Below, piece by piece: positions 8,563 to 18,189 of a stretch of DNA of 64,000 nt (positions are counted from its first letter, which is position 1; each line of letters begins with the position of its first letter). The position numbers were made by a program, and so were the translations under genes. The stretch is from Pseudoalteromonas peptidolytica. Its GTDB lineage: Bacteria > Pseudomonadota > Gammaproteobacteria > Enterobacterales > Alteromonadaceae. The notes beneath the pieces are model-generated. The model was not told where the DNA came from. It saw nothing but the letters and a program-made list of their open reading frames with translations, and did not search any database. The stretch spans positions 62,001-126,000 of the forward strand of contig NZ_WEHZ01000012.1 in the NCBI RefSeq assembly GCF_012641745.1, read 5' to 3'.

Positions 8563-10725
8563 TCAGAACTTGTATTTTACGTTGGCGCTAACGGTACGGC
8601 GTTGCCCATAGAAACAGTCGCCTCGATACAAACAACTGGTGATGACCGTTTTGTCACTCACATTATCGATTTGTAGACTGAACTGATACTGGTCAATATC
8701 ATAGCCAATCATCATGTCAATGAGGTTGAAATTATCAGTGACTAATTGCTCATGTAGTGTTTGGCCGTTAAGGACGATTGTACGACTACCATCATATGTT
8801 TCACCTACATGTCGAACACCTGCACCAAACTTAAGCCCTGGAAGCAGGTTATCCGCTCGATACGTTGCCCAAACAGATGCAAGGTGTTTAGGAGTTGCTG
8901 AAAGCGGAGCATCATCAGTGATAAGTGTTCTTAAGTCTTGTGCTGCAAATAGCTCCATGCTGGTAAGTGGAGTGATGTCTTGCTCGGTATCAGAATAAGA
9001 GTATGCAGCATAGACATCGAGGTATTGCCACTCAAGTTGTGCTTCCAATTCAAACCCTTTCACTTCAATCTCACCGTCTTGCACTTCAAATTCAGGAGAT
9101 ACTTTGCGAACTTGGTTTTTATCTTTTATTTCAAATATTGATGCTGTAATTAAGTGCTCAGTGCCTGCTGGTTGATATTTCAAGCCAAGTTCAACTTGCT
9201 CACCTTCTAATGGCTTGTAGGCACCACCTTGCGCTTTTTGACCAAATACAGCTTTGAATGACTCTGAGTAACTTGCGTATGGAGCTAAGCCATTCTCGAA
9301 CTGGTATAACACACCAATTCGCCCTGTAGTCGCAGTTTGGCTATTTTTATTTGCGCCTTCAGTTTGCAGCTGATTTGACACATCATCATAGCGAAGTGCT
9401 GCATTGAGTACCCAATTGTTTACTTCAGCCGTGACTTGAGCGTAAGCGCCCAGCTGTTTATTATTTAGAGTGTTTTCAGGGTTATCTACTACCGCCGTTG
9501 GTAACTCTGTACTTAAGCCATAAACAGGGTTATACAAGTCTAACGGTGCTGCAACTCCACGGCCACGATCTGAGTCGGTATCAGCATTTTGATAATCTAC
9601 ACCTGATACCATAGTGAGTTTTAACGCATCTAGCTCTAAGTATTTATGGAACTGCAGATCCATGGTTAAGCTACGCGCGCTTGAATCTGTGAGGCTAGCA
9701 ATACGATTTACAGTACGTTTATCCGCTTCAAATTTAGGTGGCCAAGAGTAAATGGTGCGATATTCAGCGGTACTGTCGCTATATCGGCCAGAAAATTTAA
9801 TGTGGGTGTCTAAATCAAAACTGTGTTCGATAATCGCCGTGATCGCTTGTTGATCAGTATCATATTTATCCCAGCCTGGTTCGCTGACAAAGCGCTCACT
9901 TGGAATTTGACCGTATTTTGCAGGTAATATAGTGCCTTCGTGTGGAAAGAATTGGGTAGACGAACCTGACTCATTACGCTGTAAGTTGGCCAGCACGGTG
10001 ACTTTAGTTTCATCTGACGCAAGCCAGGTAAAACTTGGAGCCAGCATAAGTGTGTTATCGTCAACGTAATCCGTCTGTGTGCCACTGTCACGATACATAG
10101 CTACGGCGCGAGCTTGATATTCCTGTTGTTCACCAAATGTAGTGTTATAGTCAATGGCTAGTTGCTTGCGCTCATAGTTACCAACTTGTGCCCAAATTTC
10201 ACCGCCGGTATCTGCATTTGGCAGCTTAGATACTGCATTTACAATTCCGCCGGTAGAGCCCTGACCATATAAAACAGAAGAGGGGCCTTTTAGGATCTCG
10301 ACACTTTCAAGTGCGTATGGGTTTGTTCGAGTATTGTTGTAGTTGCCGAACAGTTTTTGTAACCCATCTACATACAGTAGGGGATCAACGCCACGAATTT
10401 TTGACCAGTCACCACGTGTGTCAACACCATAAGGACCGTTATAAACACCAGCAACATAACCAATTGCGTCCTGTAACGTTTCAGCACCTAAGTCTGAGAT
10501 ACGTTGTGCGGTCAAAACAGAGACAGAAACAGGTGTTTTGATAATTGGAACCGCTGTTTTTGAAGCCGTAGCACTAACGTACGAAATCAGTCCTCTTGGA
10601 CTAACTTCAATGATTTCAATGTCCTCTTGGGTTGTTTTACTCTGCTCTTGAGCGGTTACTGAGCATGATAAGGCAAGAGCAACGCTGGCGAAAAGCGTCG
10701 GGTATTTATGTTTGAATGAGCGCAT
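8563..10725 (-). CDS. TonB-dependent siderophore receptor
   Basis: A 720-residue outer-membrane receptor for ferric siderophore uptake, powered by TonB-ExbB-ExbD. It has a signal peptide (about 1-25, ending SVTAQ), a plug domain (about 50-170: TPVSVSVLTAQRISDLGAET, then VEILKGPSSVLYGQGSTGG) and a 22-strand barrel ending in VSANVKYKF with C-terminal Phe. The plug resembles the ferrichrome/pyoverdine (FhuA/FpvA) group; it lacks an N-terminal signalling domain, so it probably does not control a sigma factor. A Fur box lies about 45 bases upstream, so expression should rise when iron is scarce. The siderophore is not identifiable. Confidence 0.92.
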   Translation of the reverse strand: MRSFKHKYPTLFASVALALSCSVTAQEQSKTTQEDIEIIEVSPRGLISYVSATASKTAVPIIKTPVSVSVLTAQRISDLGAETLQDAIGYVAGVYNGPYGVDTRGDWSKIRGVDPLLYVDGLQKLFGNYNNTRTNPYALESVEILKGPSSVLYGQGSTGGIVNAVSKLPNADTGGEIWAQVGNYERKQLAIDYNTTFGEQQEYQARAVAMYRDSGTQTDYVDDNTLMLAPSFTWLASDETKVTVLANLQRNESGSSTQFFPHEGTILPAKYGQIPSERFVSEPGWDKYDTDQQAITAIIEHSFDLDTHIKFSGRYSDSTAEYRTIYSWPPKFEADKRTVNRIASLTDSSARSLTMDLQFHKYLELDALKLTMVSGVDYQNADTDSDRGRGVAAPLDLYNPVYGLSTELPTAVVDNPENTLNNKQLGAYAQVTAEVNNWVLNAALRYDDVSNQLQTEGANKNSQTATTGRIGVLYQFENGLAPYASYSESFKAVFGQKAQGGAYKPLEGEQVELGLKYQPAGTEHLITASIFEIKDKNQVRKVSPEFEVQDGEIEVKGFELEAQLEWQYLDVYAAYSYSDTEQDITPLTSMELFAAQDLRTLITDDAPLSATPKHLASVWATYRADNLLPGLKFGAGVRHVGETYDGSRTIVLNGQTLHEQLVTDNFNLIDMMIGYDIDQYQFSLQIDNVSDKTVITSCLYRGDCFYGQRRTVSANVKYKF

Positions 10726-10766
10726 GATTAATCCCTATAAACTTAATTTTTGCAAATGATATTGTA

Positions 10767-10785
10767 GATGATAGTGATTATCAAT
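10767..10785 (-). promoter_or_regulatory. Fur box upstream of the first siderophore receptor
   Basis: The 19 bases GATGATAGTGATTATCAAT match the Fur consensus (GATAATGATAATCATTATC) in most positions and lie 42-60 bases before the receptor ATG at 10725, where Fur would block the promoter when iron is plentiful. Confidence 0.75.
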
Positions 10786-10855
10786 AGTGTTGTTCCGTAT
10801 TTTGCAAATGTTACAATAAATTATCTTTCTATTAATATCATGCGCTTAGACATTT

Positions 10856-11011
10856 CTATTGTGAGTTAGAAATGCTTGTACGCTTGCTTGCGCAGCGTTT
10901 AGAGCAATACTTCACTTCTTCCCAGTTTTGTCTCCATTTCTTTCGCCATAAGAAAGGACGGTTGCAAACTGGGCATATCTTCTGAGGTAAATGTGGTTTT
11001 TTATGTGCCAT
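10856..11011 (-). CDS. DUF2256 small zinc-ribbon-like protein
   Basis: A 51-residue protein, short enough to be missed by length cut-offs. It reads [20 protein letters not shown], then WRKKW and EVKYCSKRC, with four Cys in two CxxC/CxxxC pairs. The pattern (HLPxKxCxVCxRPFxWRKKW, then VKYCSxRC) is that of DUF2256, a widespread tiny protein of unknown function that probably binds one zinc. The start is the ATG at 11011 and the stop TAG at 10856-10858. It lies between the Fur-regulated receptor promoter and a repeat element. Confidence 0.85.
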   Translation of the reverse strand: MAHKKPHLPQKICPVCNRPFLWRKKWRQNWEEVKYCSKRCASKRTSISNSQ

Positions 11012-11073
11012 CTAGCGTTTTCGATATTCATTTGAGGTTTGGATAAGGCATTAATTATCCGAATTCCAGGTTT

Positions 11074-11271
11074 ATACCAATTACCTTAATTAAGTGGTCT
11101 ATTTTGAAGCGAGAAAATCTTATCGATAACTCCGCTACCAACAAGGTACCGATATCCCTATAGGCAAGGCAAAAAAACTTGCTATTTAGTTGTTCTAAAT
11201 AAGAAATTTTCAACGTAGTTAGCGTCAGAGTTACTCCTTCAAATTGAGTAAGTATCAAGGATAATTGGTAT
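11074..11271. repeat. Intergenic ATACCAATT repeat, long form (copy 1)
   Basis: A 198-bp element that begins ATACCAATT and ends AATTGGTAT (inverted ends). Its interior is shared with the copies at 31581, 36588, 39013, 39333 and 62272: a GTGGTCTATTTTGA segment, a GTTATCGA-type core, a central insert around AAGGTACC, and a GACGCTAAC/GTTAGCGTC segment. No coding function is seen. The small terminal inverted repeats and lack of a gene suggest a MITE-like mobile element. Confidence 0.85.
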
Positions 11272-11300
11272 TATTACGTAAACTAACACAGGCCCGATCG

Positions 11301-11333
11301 AAAAAAGCCCCTTTGCTTGTGCAAAAGGGGCTT
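11301..11333 (-). terminator. Terminator of the desulfurase fusion gene
   Basis: On the minus strand AAGCCCCTTTTGC and GCAAAGGGGCTT form a GC-rich stem with a four-base loop, followed by a U run. It lies about 30 bases after the stop of the 11364-13622 gene. Confidence 0.88.
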
Positions 11334-11363
11334 CAGAAAGGAAACTATTACAACCTACATGGT

Positions 11364-13622
11364 TTAGATGAGCGCATAACCCCCTTTGAGGTGCCCGATA
11401 TTATTAAAGCCTAAGCGGGCTAGGGCTTGTGCAGCGGCTTGGGAGCGACTACCACTACGACACACTAAAATCAGCGGCTGTGCTTTGTTATGGCTATGTT
11501 TACCAACAAAATCGGTTAAACGTGTGAGCGGAACATTTTGATCAAACGCACGGTTGTGGTTAAGTGCATACTCATGTGGTTCACGAATGTCTATCAGTAA
11601 TAGGTTTTGGTTATTCGCTATCTGTGTTTCTAACTCCGTGGCCGTATATTCTTGCAGGGTAAATGTGTCTTTACCGCAAACTGCTGCACCACACATGATT
11701 TCAGTACCCGTCTCATCATTGATGTCAGCATCAATAAGTCTCTTTGCTTTGGCAAACTCTGTTGCTGAAAGTTCACCTTGTATGACTTGATTTAGTATTG
11801 AATTTCTAGACATTTCAGCGCTGAGTGTCGTTGTAAATTCATTATTATAATCATGGCTTGGGCATAACAAGGTCTCTTCAGTGATTACTTCGGCGAGCGC
11901 TTGGATACTGTTGTACATTGCGTCATTGGAGCTGGTGGTAAAATTCGTTCTACCCAATGCTCCCATCAAAATTAAGTCTCCGCAAAATACATACTTTATC
12001 ACCAGTTTTGCTGGCAGTTGTTCCAATAGAATGTAAGAAACACTGTCGGCGGTGTGTCCTGGGGTGGGCAATAAAGCAAGCTGATAACGTCCAAAAGATA
12101 GACTCGCGAGTTGTAGGCCATTATATTCAATTGTCTCTGTTTGAGGTGGCCATCCAAGGTGGTCGCTCGCAGTTGTTGCTAGCGAAAAGGCGACTCTGCT
12201 TGATTCGTGATCTGCATGGCCATGAGTATCTAAAACTGCAAGCAGGGTAAGCTGTTGGCATTCTAAAATGGTTTTTAGGCGCTCAACCAGCTCTGGTAAC
12301 GGGTCTATAATGATTGCGACTTTTGACTGTTTATCGGCAAACAACCAACAACAAGCGCCACCGATTTTAAATTGTACCAGACCATCAAGTGATTCTTTGT
12401 TACTTATCTCATTGCTGGCTTGCATTAAACAACTGTGACCCAAAGCTTGAGCACAGTGACCAATACGTTCACATGCAGCATCGATTTCTGCTTGAGTGGT
12501 AGCAGGACCAAAAGACATGCGAATAGCAGATTCACTTTGCCATGCCGGCAGTCCCATCGCATCGAGAACAAAACTTCGCGTTACCTTTGAGCTACAGGCT
12601 GAGCCTGAGCTAACTCGGATATTTGCGGCATCAAATAAGTCCATAATTTCTTTTGAACTAAAGCCTGGTATCGCAAAGTTTAATGTGGTCGGTACACTAT
12701 TTGTGAATTGGTTATTAAACACGATAGTAGGAAATGCTTGTTTTAGTGTTTTTGCCAATTGGTTGCGATATTGGCGGAGTGTTTCTACGTCAACAAACTC
12801 GCTGTTACCCTCTTTTAATAGCTCATCAAAAATAACGTTAAGTGCAGCTAAACCAGGCAGATTTTCCGTGCCAGACCTAAGTCCACTTTCTTGACCGCCA
12901 CCAGCAATAAAGGGGGTAAGTGGTGCATTGTCTCGTATATAGACAAAGCCAATACCTTTAGGAGCGTAAAGTTTATGGCCACTAAAAGGTGCGTAATCAA
13001 TAGTTGTTTGGGCAAGATTTAACTTACGTTTACCTAATGCTTGAACACAGTCAACCATCCAAAAAACAGTAGCATGGTTTGTTCTTATCACCGTCTCTAA
13101 CTCAGCGAGATCTTGATATACACCTGTTTCGTTATTGACTGCCATGGTACAAATCATCAAAGCGTTAGGCACTTCTTTGGCAATGAAATCTTGGTCTAGG
13201 CGACCATGACCATCGACGGGAATGGCTTTAACCTCAGCATTGATTTCAAGTATTTTATTCCAATGTTTTAATGACTCTGGAACCGCTTTATGTTCCGTTG
13301 CACCATACAGTAAGGTGTATTGCTGCTTTGGCTTCATTTGCTTCTTTGCTGCGCAAAGAGCCGACAAGATACCTGTTTGGATCCCTTCTGTCGCGCCACT
13401 GGTAAAAATAACGCGGCCGTTACCTGAACCCAGCACTGTGCGTGCTTTTTGGCGAGTCTGCTCCATCAATTGCTTTGCTTGTAATCCCGTAATATGACTA
13501 CTACTTGGATTTCCAAACATGGTCTTCATGGTCATCAATGCGGCATCTGCTGCTCGTTCTAACACTGGTGTTGTCGCATTAGCATCTAGGTAGATTTGAG
13601 ATAACTGAGTTTCTTGTGTCAT
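11364..13622 (-). CDS. Fusion of cysteine desulfurase, metallo-beta-lactamase-fold hydrolase/persulfide-dioxygenase-like domain and rhodanese
   Basis: A 752-residue cytoplasmic protein with three sulfur-related modules. Residues about 1-390 are a NifS/IscS-type PLP cysteine desulfurase: YLDANATTP at the start, FSGHKLYAPKGIGF with the PLP lysine, and SSGSACSSK with the persulfide-forming Cys. Residues about 410-630 are a metallo-beta-lactamase fold with DTHGHADHE, LPTPGHTADS, CGDLILMGALGRTNF and CPSHDYNNEF, close to glyoxalase II/ETHE1-type persulfide dioxygenases. Residues about 650-752 are a rhodanese with the active loop CRSGSRSQ. One chain could therefore take sulfur from cysteine, pass it as persulfide and oxidise or transfer it. 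A TSUP-type sulfur exporter is divergent next door. ATG 13622 follows AAGG. A strong terminator follows. Confidence 0.88.
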   Translation of the reverse strand: MTQETQLSQIYLDANATTPVLERAADAALMTMKTMFGNPSSSHITGLQAKQLMEQTRQKARTVLGSGNGRVIFTSGATEGIQTGILSALCAAKKQMKPKQQYTLLYGATEHKAVPESLKHWNKILEINAEVKAIPVDGHGRLDQDFIAKEVPNALMICTMAVNNETGVYQDLAELETVIRTNHATVFWMVDCVQALGKRKLNLAQTTIDYAPFSGHKLYAPKGIGFVYIRDNAPLTPFIAGGGQESGLRSGTENLPGLAALNVIFDELLKEGNSEFVDVETLRQYRNQLAKTLKQAFPTIVFNNQFTNSVPTTLNFAIPGFSSKEIMDLFDAANIRVSSGSACSSKVTRSFVLDAMGLPAWQSESAIRMSFGPATTQAEIDAACERIGHCAQALGHSCLMQASNEISNKESLDGLVQFKIGGACCWLFADKQSKVAIIIDPLPELVERLKTILECQQLTLLAVLDTHGHADHESSRVAFSLATTASDHLGWPPQTETIEYNGLQLASLSFGRYQLALLPTPGHTADSVSYILLEQLPAKLVIKYVFCGDLILMGALGRTNFTTSSNDAMYNSIQALAEVITEETLLCPSHDYNNEFTTTLSAEMSRNSILNQVIQGELSATEFAKAKRLIDADINDETGTEIMCGAAVCGKDTFTLQEYTATELETQIANNQNLLLIDIREPHEYALNHNRAFDQNVPLTRLTDFVGKHSHNKAQPLILVCRSGSRSQAAAQALARLGFNNIGHLKGGYALI

Positions 13623-13879
13623 GACTGTGCCTTAAGGTATAAGCAAATTACCCATATAACAAAAAGTAATAAGTAATTATTTATAGTTATAGTAAGGCAG
13701 ATACGCGCGGGATTCAACTATTGTTGGTGGGTTTCTTCATTTCAAAATATAGTACGGTTAATGTAAAATTAATTTGAAAAATATGTTTTCATCGTGTTTA
13801 ATTGCGTTCACTTAATAGGTATTTTTTTAAAATCACCTTTTGGTAAGGAATTAACCTCTTATTTATAGACGGAAATATC

Positions 13880-14782
13880 ATGCTTCAACGAATAGCAAGA
13901 CCAACAATGTGGCCGCTGTTTTTTACCTTGGGAGTATATGCCACGCTCATTTGGATCCAGGGCTTTTATCAAGCCTTGGGACAAATCGTTAGCGAATCGA
14001 GCATCGCGTTAACCATGGCATTAGGTTCTTTTGTTGCGGGTGGCACAGCACTGGGTGGTGGAGCTGTGGCATTTCCTGTGATGACAAAACTATTAAATAT
14101 CGACCCTGCAACTGCCAAAGTATTTTCTCTCGCTATCCAAAGCTTCGGTATGACTGCTGCGACAATCACTATTTTTTGCCGTCGCATCCCAGTCTATAAG
14201 AATGTGATCATCATGGCCTTACCTATGGCAGGCATAGGTGTAACGCTAAGTTTGTTTTTTATTGCGCCGTTTGCGCCACGGCTCCTTGTGAAATCTATTT
14301 TTAGCTTTTTATTACTCTGCTTTGCATTGACTCTGGTGCTTAGGTGGTGGCGTAAAGCCCACCATCAACCAAGCAGTGAATTTATTCAGCCAAAGATGGT
14401 AAGGTTTATGATAGTGGCCTTCATCGGTGGAGTTGCCAGTGGCCTTGTTGGCTCAGGTGCAGATATCGCTCTTTTTGCATTGTTAGTAATTGCTTACAAC
14501 GCCGACGTTAAAAAAGCGACGGCAACATCTGTCGTTGTCATGACTTTTACCTCCCTTGTAGGAAGCAGTATCAATGCCTGGCATCTCAATACTATTACCG
14601 CAGAGATAAACAGCTATTTGCTTGCAGCTATCCCGATTGTCGTAGTCGGGGCGCCGTTAGGTGCTTATGTATGTTCTAAAGTGAAGGTTGGGCATTTGGT
14701 GAGCTTTTTGCTTATCTTAATTGCTTTGGAAGTGAGCTTTACCTGCTATGAGTTATATCCAACGTTACGTAATTGGTATTAA
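13880..14782 (+). CDS. TSUP (TauE/SafE) family membrane exporter
   Basis: A 300-residue inner-membrane protein with eight or nine hydrophobic segments. Family marks are the duplicated glycine-rich motifs VAGGTALGGGAVAFPVM near residue 50 and FIGGVASGLVGSGADIALF near residue 180, followed by KKATATSVVVM. TSUP proteins move small sulfur or carboxylate anions such as sulfite, sulfoacetate or thiosulfate. Its divergent placement next to the triple-domain sulfur enzyme supports export of sulfite or a related product formed by it. The shared 257-base gap is AT-rich with an imperfect palindrome near 13659-13693, a possible operator. GGAAAT precedes the ATG. Confidence 0.85.
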   Translation: MLQRIARPTMWPLFFTLGVYATLIWIQGFYQALGQIVSESSIALTMALGSFVAGGTALGGGAVAFPVMTKLLNIDPATAKVFSLAIQSFGMTAATITIFCRRIPVYKNVIIMALPMAGIGVTLSLFFIAPFAPRLLVKSIFSFLLLCFALTLVLRWWRKAHHQPSSEFIQPKMVRFMIVAFIGGVASGLVGSGADIALFALLVIAYNADVKKATATSVVVMTFTSLVGSSINAWHLNTITAEINSYLLAAIPIVVVGAPLGAYVCSKVKVGHLVSFLLILIALEVSFTCYELYPTLRNWY

Positions 14783-15707
14783 ATAACTTTTTCCCAGAAT
14801 ACTAGTAAGCAAGCTAAGCGCGACGACCAAAAAACACTTGGGAGAGCAAAGCACAGATGGCTGATTTCGTGCCATCAGCCGATGAGTGGCGATACCTGCG
14901 TAACATGTTACTTATATTGATGTAATTTGAGAGGAAAACCCAATTACGTGATACCTAAACTTTTCACCATACACTGTGGTTGTCAAAGAAGGGTGAAAAC
15001 GAGAGCCAAATTCATCCTGTGTCTCAATTTTAAGTGAAGGCTTTGAATGTAAATCCCCTGAACTGCGGATTATTCATGTCTTTCTGGCAACCAGTTTTAG
15101 TGCTAATTGCGTTGAATTCACTCCCGATAGCCTGCGATTGGCGCGTAAATTCGCCTTGCCTACTACAGGATTTAGGTACCTTAGCGGGAGCAGGACGCGT
15201 GAGCGATGTTTCCCCTAAAACTCTATGGCTAGACAAGGAAAACCAAGTTGTGCTCTAGCAACAATAAGTTAGAACATTTGTTATCCAAACCTCAGGTCAA
15301 ATAAACCATACGAGTGACTTACTTGATCCATCTCTATTATGAAATAGATACAGATTAATTACATGGATATCTATTTGTTTACTCAATTCTATTTGTTGCA
15401 AAAAACATTACAAATATAAAATGTAAATGATAGTTGTTATCATTGCGATTGTTTTGATAAACTCCACTCCCTCAGAATAAATAATTTATGAAATGGAAAT
15501 AGTTTTCTATTTCTCTAATACTAATTTGCTTAATACGTAACCTCTTTTTAGGTGATGAAACTTTATCGATAACCATTTGAAAAATCTCTGTTTAGTTTTC
15601 TAAACAGGTAAAGTTTAACTCGATTGGTGGCAGAACCACGCGCTGAAGTTATTTAAGTATTAAGTCAACATAGTATCAGGCCCAATTGCGTAGTTTGGAG
15701 TTCTAAT
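14783..15707. other. Long gene-free stretch with a Fur box and repeat fragments
   Basis: No credible gene is seen in these 925 bases. They hold a small hairpin at 14859-14880 (GGCTGAT/ATCAGCC), a degenerate fragment of the repeat core at about 15150-15220 (TTGCCTACTACAGGATTTAG, then TACCTTAGCGGGAGCAGGAC) and a perfect Fur palindrome at 15426-15444. A short open frame at 15034-15258 runs through the repeat fragment and has no ribosome site. The 263 bases after the Fur box would be a long leader for the receptor mRNA. Confidence 0.6.
15426..15444 (+). promoter_or_regulatory. Fur box upstream of the second siderophore receptor
   Basis: AATGATA-GTTGT-TATCATT is a perfect 7-5-7 palindrome matching the Fur consensus. 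An AT-rich promoter-like stretch (TTGCAA, then TATAAA) lies just before it. It is 264 bases from the ATG of the receptor. Confidence 0.8.
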
Positions 15708-18143
15708 ATGCAAATCTCTCGCTCATCAGCGCTATCTGCATCTTGTATTGCAGTTAAGTTGGCACTTATCGGCGCCAGTTCATCAGCACTTGCTGCTGAT
15801 GACATTGAACGAATTAGTGTTTATGGCAAACATAACAAAATAATTCTACAGTCAGGTACTGCGACTAAATCAAACATGGATCTAATGCAAACTCCCGCAG
15901 CTGTTGTGGTTGTGGATAAAGAGCTATTGGATTCACAAAGTGCAGCTACGCTTCAAGAAGCATTACGTAATGTCAGTGGTTTATCACAAGCCGGTAATAA
16001 CTATGGTATCGGTGACTCGCTAACGGTTCGTGGTTTGGGCGTAAACTATACTTATGATGGTATGTACGGTGGTGCAGACTTGGGTAATAGCTTCAACCCA
16101 ACACGTTCACTGACTAACATCGAAAGCATTGAAGTGTTGAAAGGCCCTGCAACTGGTTTGTATGGTATTGGTGCTGCTGGAGGTGTGGTTAACTTAGTCG
16201 AGAAAAAACCACAGTTTGAGCGAGCGCTTGAGATCAGCGGTAAAGTTGGTGCGTGGAATACGTATGGCATCGGTGTAGATTTTACCGATGCAATTACAGA
16301 TAAGTTAGCATTTCGCGTAGTTGCCAATCACGAGCGTAGTGATGGGTATAGAGATCTTGAGTCTGGTCGTGATGAGGTGTACGCGAGTTTAAGGTTTGAT
16401 CCAAACAGTGATCATTCTTTATTACTATCTACAGCCTTTATTGATGATACACAGCAGGTTGACTCGATAGGCGACCCAGTTCGTATTATTAACTGGGATA
16501 GTATCGATGGTGCACCAGGCCTAGTAACTGCTGATCAGTTACCCAATGACAACAATTATATAGTCGATGCTGAAAAGTGGCTTGGTCAGCAACTCACTGA
16601 TGAGCAGCGAGCTCAGTTAGCAACATCTATTTTAGCATCTGATGGCCTAAAGCCGTTCGACCTTGGTGATGGCAATCTGATCTCACCACTCTCTCGTCCA
16701 AATGAAGGTGAAGAGTTACGTGTTAAATTACGCCATGACTGGTATTTAAATCGCAACTCAAAACTGACTCAACAAGTATTATGGCGTAGCTATGATTCAG
16801 ATTTTGTACGTCAAACGGGTGCATATAACTATGTTTACTGGGAACGCAGAGCCAAGTATAACGATGAGTACTACGATATTATCAATGCAACACCAAGAGC
16901 ACCTTTAGTTGTTGATGGTGAGCTGTATCCGTATGCCGCTCGTCGACAAGAGTATCGTCGTCAGGTTGCAAGTGAGAAAACGTGGCAATATTTTGCTGAT
17001 TTGCAATTAACATGGGATATGGACTCGATTAGTGGTGAGCACTTAGTGAGTGTCAACTATGAAAATCGTGATATGCGATTACAAAGCTGGTCTGCCTATG
17101 ACGCTGATGGCAAAGGCTCTGTTCCTTACATTTTAGATATTCGCAATCCAAACTGGCCAACAGGTACTTTTGAGGATTACGCGCCATCGCTTCGTAGTAA
17201 CTATGACAAAACCCTTACAGCATACGGGATTAGTGCACAAGAAGTGGTTTATATTACTTCTGCGCTAACTGCTCGAGCGGGTCTTGCCTATACTTCAGTT
17301 GAGCAGAAGTATCAACATTTAGGTACTGATCGCTCACCTGAAGAAGGTAAAGAGTTGGATACTGATGATGCTGGAATGACATACAATGTTGGCCTCAACT
17401 ATCAGGTAATGCCGCAACTTTCTACGTTTATAAATGTGGCGAAAGGTCGTACTGCATACAGCGTATTGGGCAGCCTTCAGGACGAAGCAGATGCAAACCG
17501 TAAGAATAGACCTGACTCAGAGTCTGAAACACTTGATATTGGTATGCGTTTTACAGCGTTTGATGAAGACTTACTTGGCTCACTTGTATGGTTTGAAACA
17601 AAACGTACTAACCTGATGTACGCGAATCCTGAGTATAATGATACACCGGGTGATGATTATAATGTCAGTGTTCCTCGGTATTTCTTCGATGATGAAGATG
17701 AGTCACAAGGTGTCGAGCTTGATTTGAATTTAGCACTAAATGAACGAATTAGTGTGAATGTTAACGCGACTTATCAAGATGCGGTTGAAATTCGTTCTGA
17801 CACGCGTTCAGGTCAGAAGAAAGGGATCCCGAAAAAGTTTGCGAGTACTTGGATAAAGTATACGCAACCTGTTGGATTGCTTAACGGTGCTTTTGAATAC
17901 AGTGTGGGTGTCAACTACGAAAGTGAGAGAACCATAAACTCAGTTTCATTTGGTTTACCAACAGCAACGATAGATGGTTATACTCGTTGGGACGCTGCGG
18001 TCAAATTTGATGCTGAACACTTTAATGTTCAACTAAACCTAGAAAACTTAACGGATGAACGTTACTACAGCAAAGCTATGTTCCTCGGTGGCATGCCAGG
18101 TAACGAGCGAAATGCTAAATTGAGCTTTAACTACAAGTTCTAA
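15708..18143 (+). CDS. TonB-dependent siderophore receptor
   Basis: An 811-residue outer-membrane receptor. Signal peptide about 1-29 (ending SSALAAD); TonB-box-like DIERISVYG; plug with TPAAVVVVDKELLDSQ, then VRGLGVNYTYDGMYGG and SIEVLKGPATGLYGIGAAGG; barrel ending in AKLSFNYKF. The form of the plug fits catecholate/hydroxamate ferric-siderophore receptors. It is distinct from the receptor at 8563 and has large extracellular loops (YNYVYWERRAKYNDEYYD region). GGAG lies six bases before the ATG. A perfect Fur box upstream predicts iron repression, and a terminator closes the gene. The ligand is unknown. Confidence 0.92.
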   Translation: MQISRSSALSASCIAVKLALIGASSSALAADDIERISVYGKHNKIILQSGTATKSNMDLMQTPAAVVVVDKELLDSQSAATLQEALRNVSGLSQAGNNYGIGDSLTVRGLGVNYTYDGMYGGADLGNSFNPTRSLTNIESIEVLKGPATGLYGIGAAGGVVNLVEKKPQFERALEISGKVGAWNTYGIGVDFTDAITDKLAFRVVANHERSDGYRDLESGRDEVYASLRFDPNSDHSLLLSTAFIDDTQQVDSIGDPVRIINWDSIDGAPGLVTADQLPNDNNYIVDAEKWLGQQLTDEQRAQLATSILASDGLKPFDLGDGNLISPLSRPNEGEELRVKLRHDWYLNRNSKLTQQVLWRSYDSDFVRQTGAYNYVYWERRAKYNDEYYDIINATPRAPLVVDGELYPYAARRQEYRRQVASEKTWQYFADLQLTWDMDSISGEHLVSVNYENRDMRLQSWSAYDADGKGSVPYILDIRNPNWPTGTFEDYAPSLRSNYDKTLTAYGISAQEVVYITSALTARAGLAYTSVEQKYQHLGTDRSPEEGKELDTDDAGMTYNVGLNYQVMPQLSTFINVAKGRTAYSVLGSLQDEADANRKNRPDSESETLDIGMRFTAFDEDLLGSLVWFETKRTNLMYANPEYNDTPGDDYNVSVPRYFFDDEDESQGVELDLNLALNERISVNVNATYQDAVEIRSDTRSGQKKGIPKKFASTWIKYTQPVGLLNGAFEYSVGVNYESERTINSVSFGLPTATIDGYTRWDAAVKFDAEHFNVQLNLENLTDERYYSKAMFLGGMPGNERNAKLSFNYKF

Positions 18144-18153
18144 GCTTACTGGT

Positions 18154-18183
18154 AAAAAGAGGAAGTATGCTTCCTCTTTTTTT
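18154..18183 (+). terminator. Terminator after the second siderophore receptor
   Basis: AAAAAGAGGAAG and CTTCCTCTTTTT form a 12-bp stem with a four-base loop and a trailing T run, 11 bases after the stop. Confidence 0.9.
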
Positions 18184-18189
18184 CGGGTG

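Noticed and set aside
14859-14880. Hairpin as terminator of the TSUP gene
   Set aside because: It lies about 75 bases after the stop, has no T run and could equally be part of a degenerate repeat.
15034-15258. 74-codon open frame on the plus strand
   Set aside because: It runs through a fragment of the intergenic repeat, has no ribosome site and resembles no protein.
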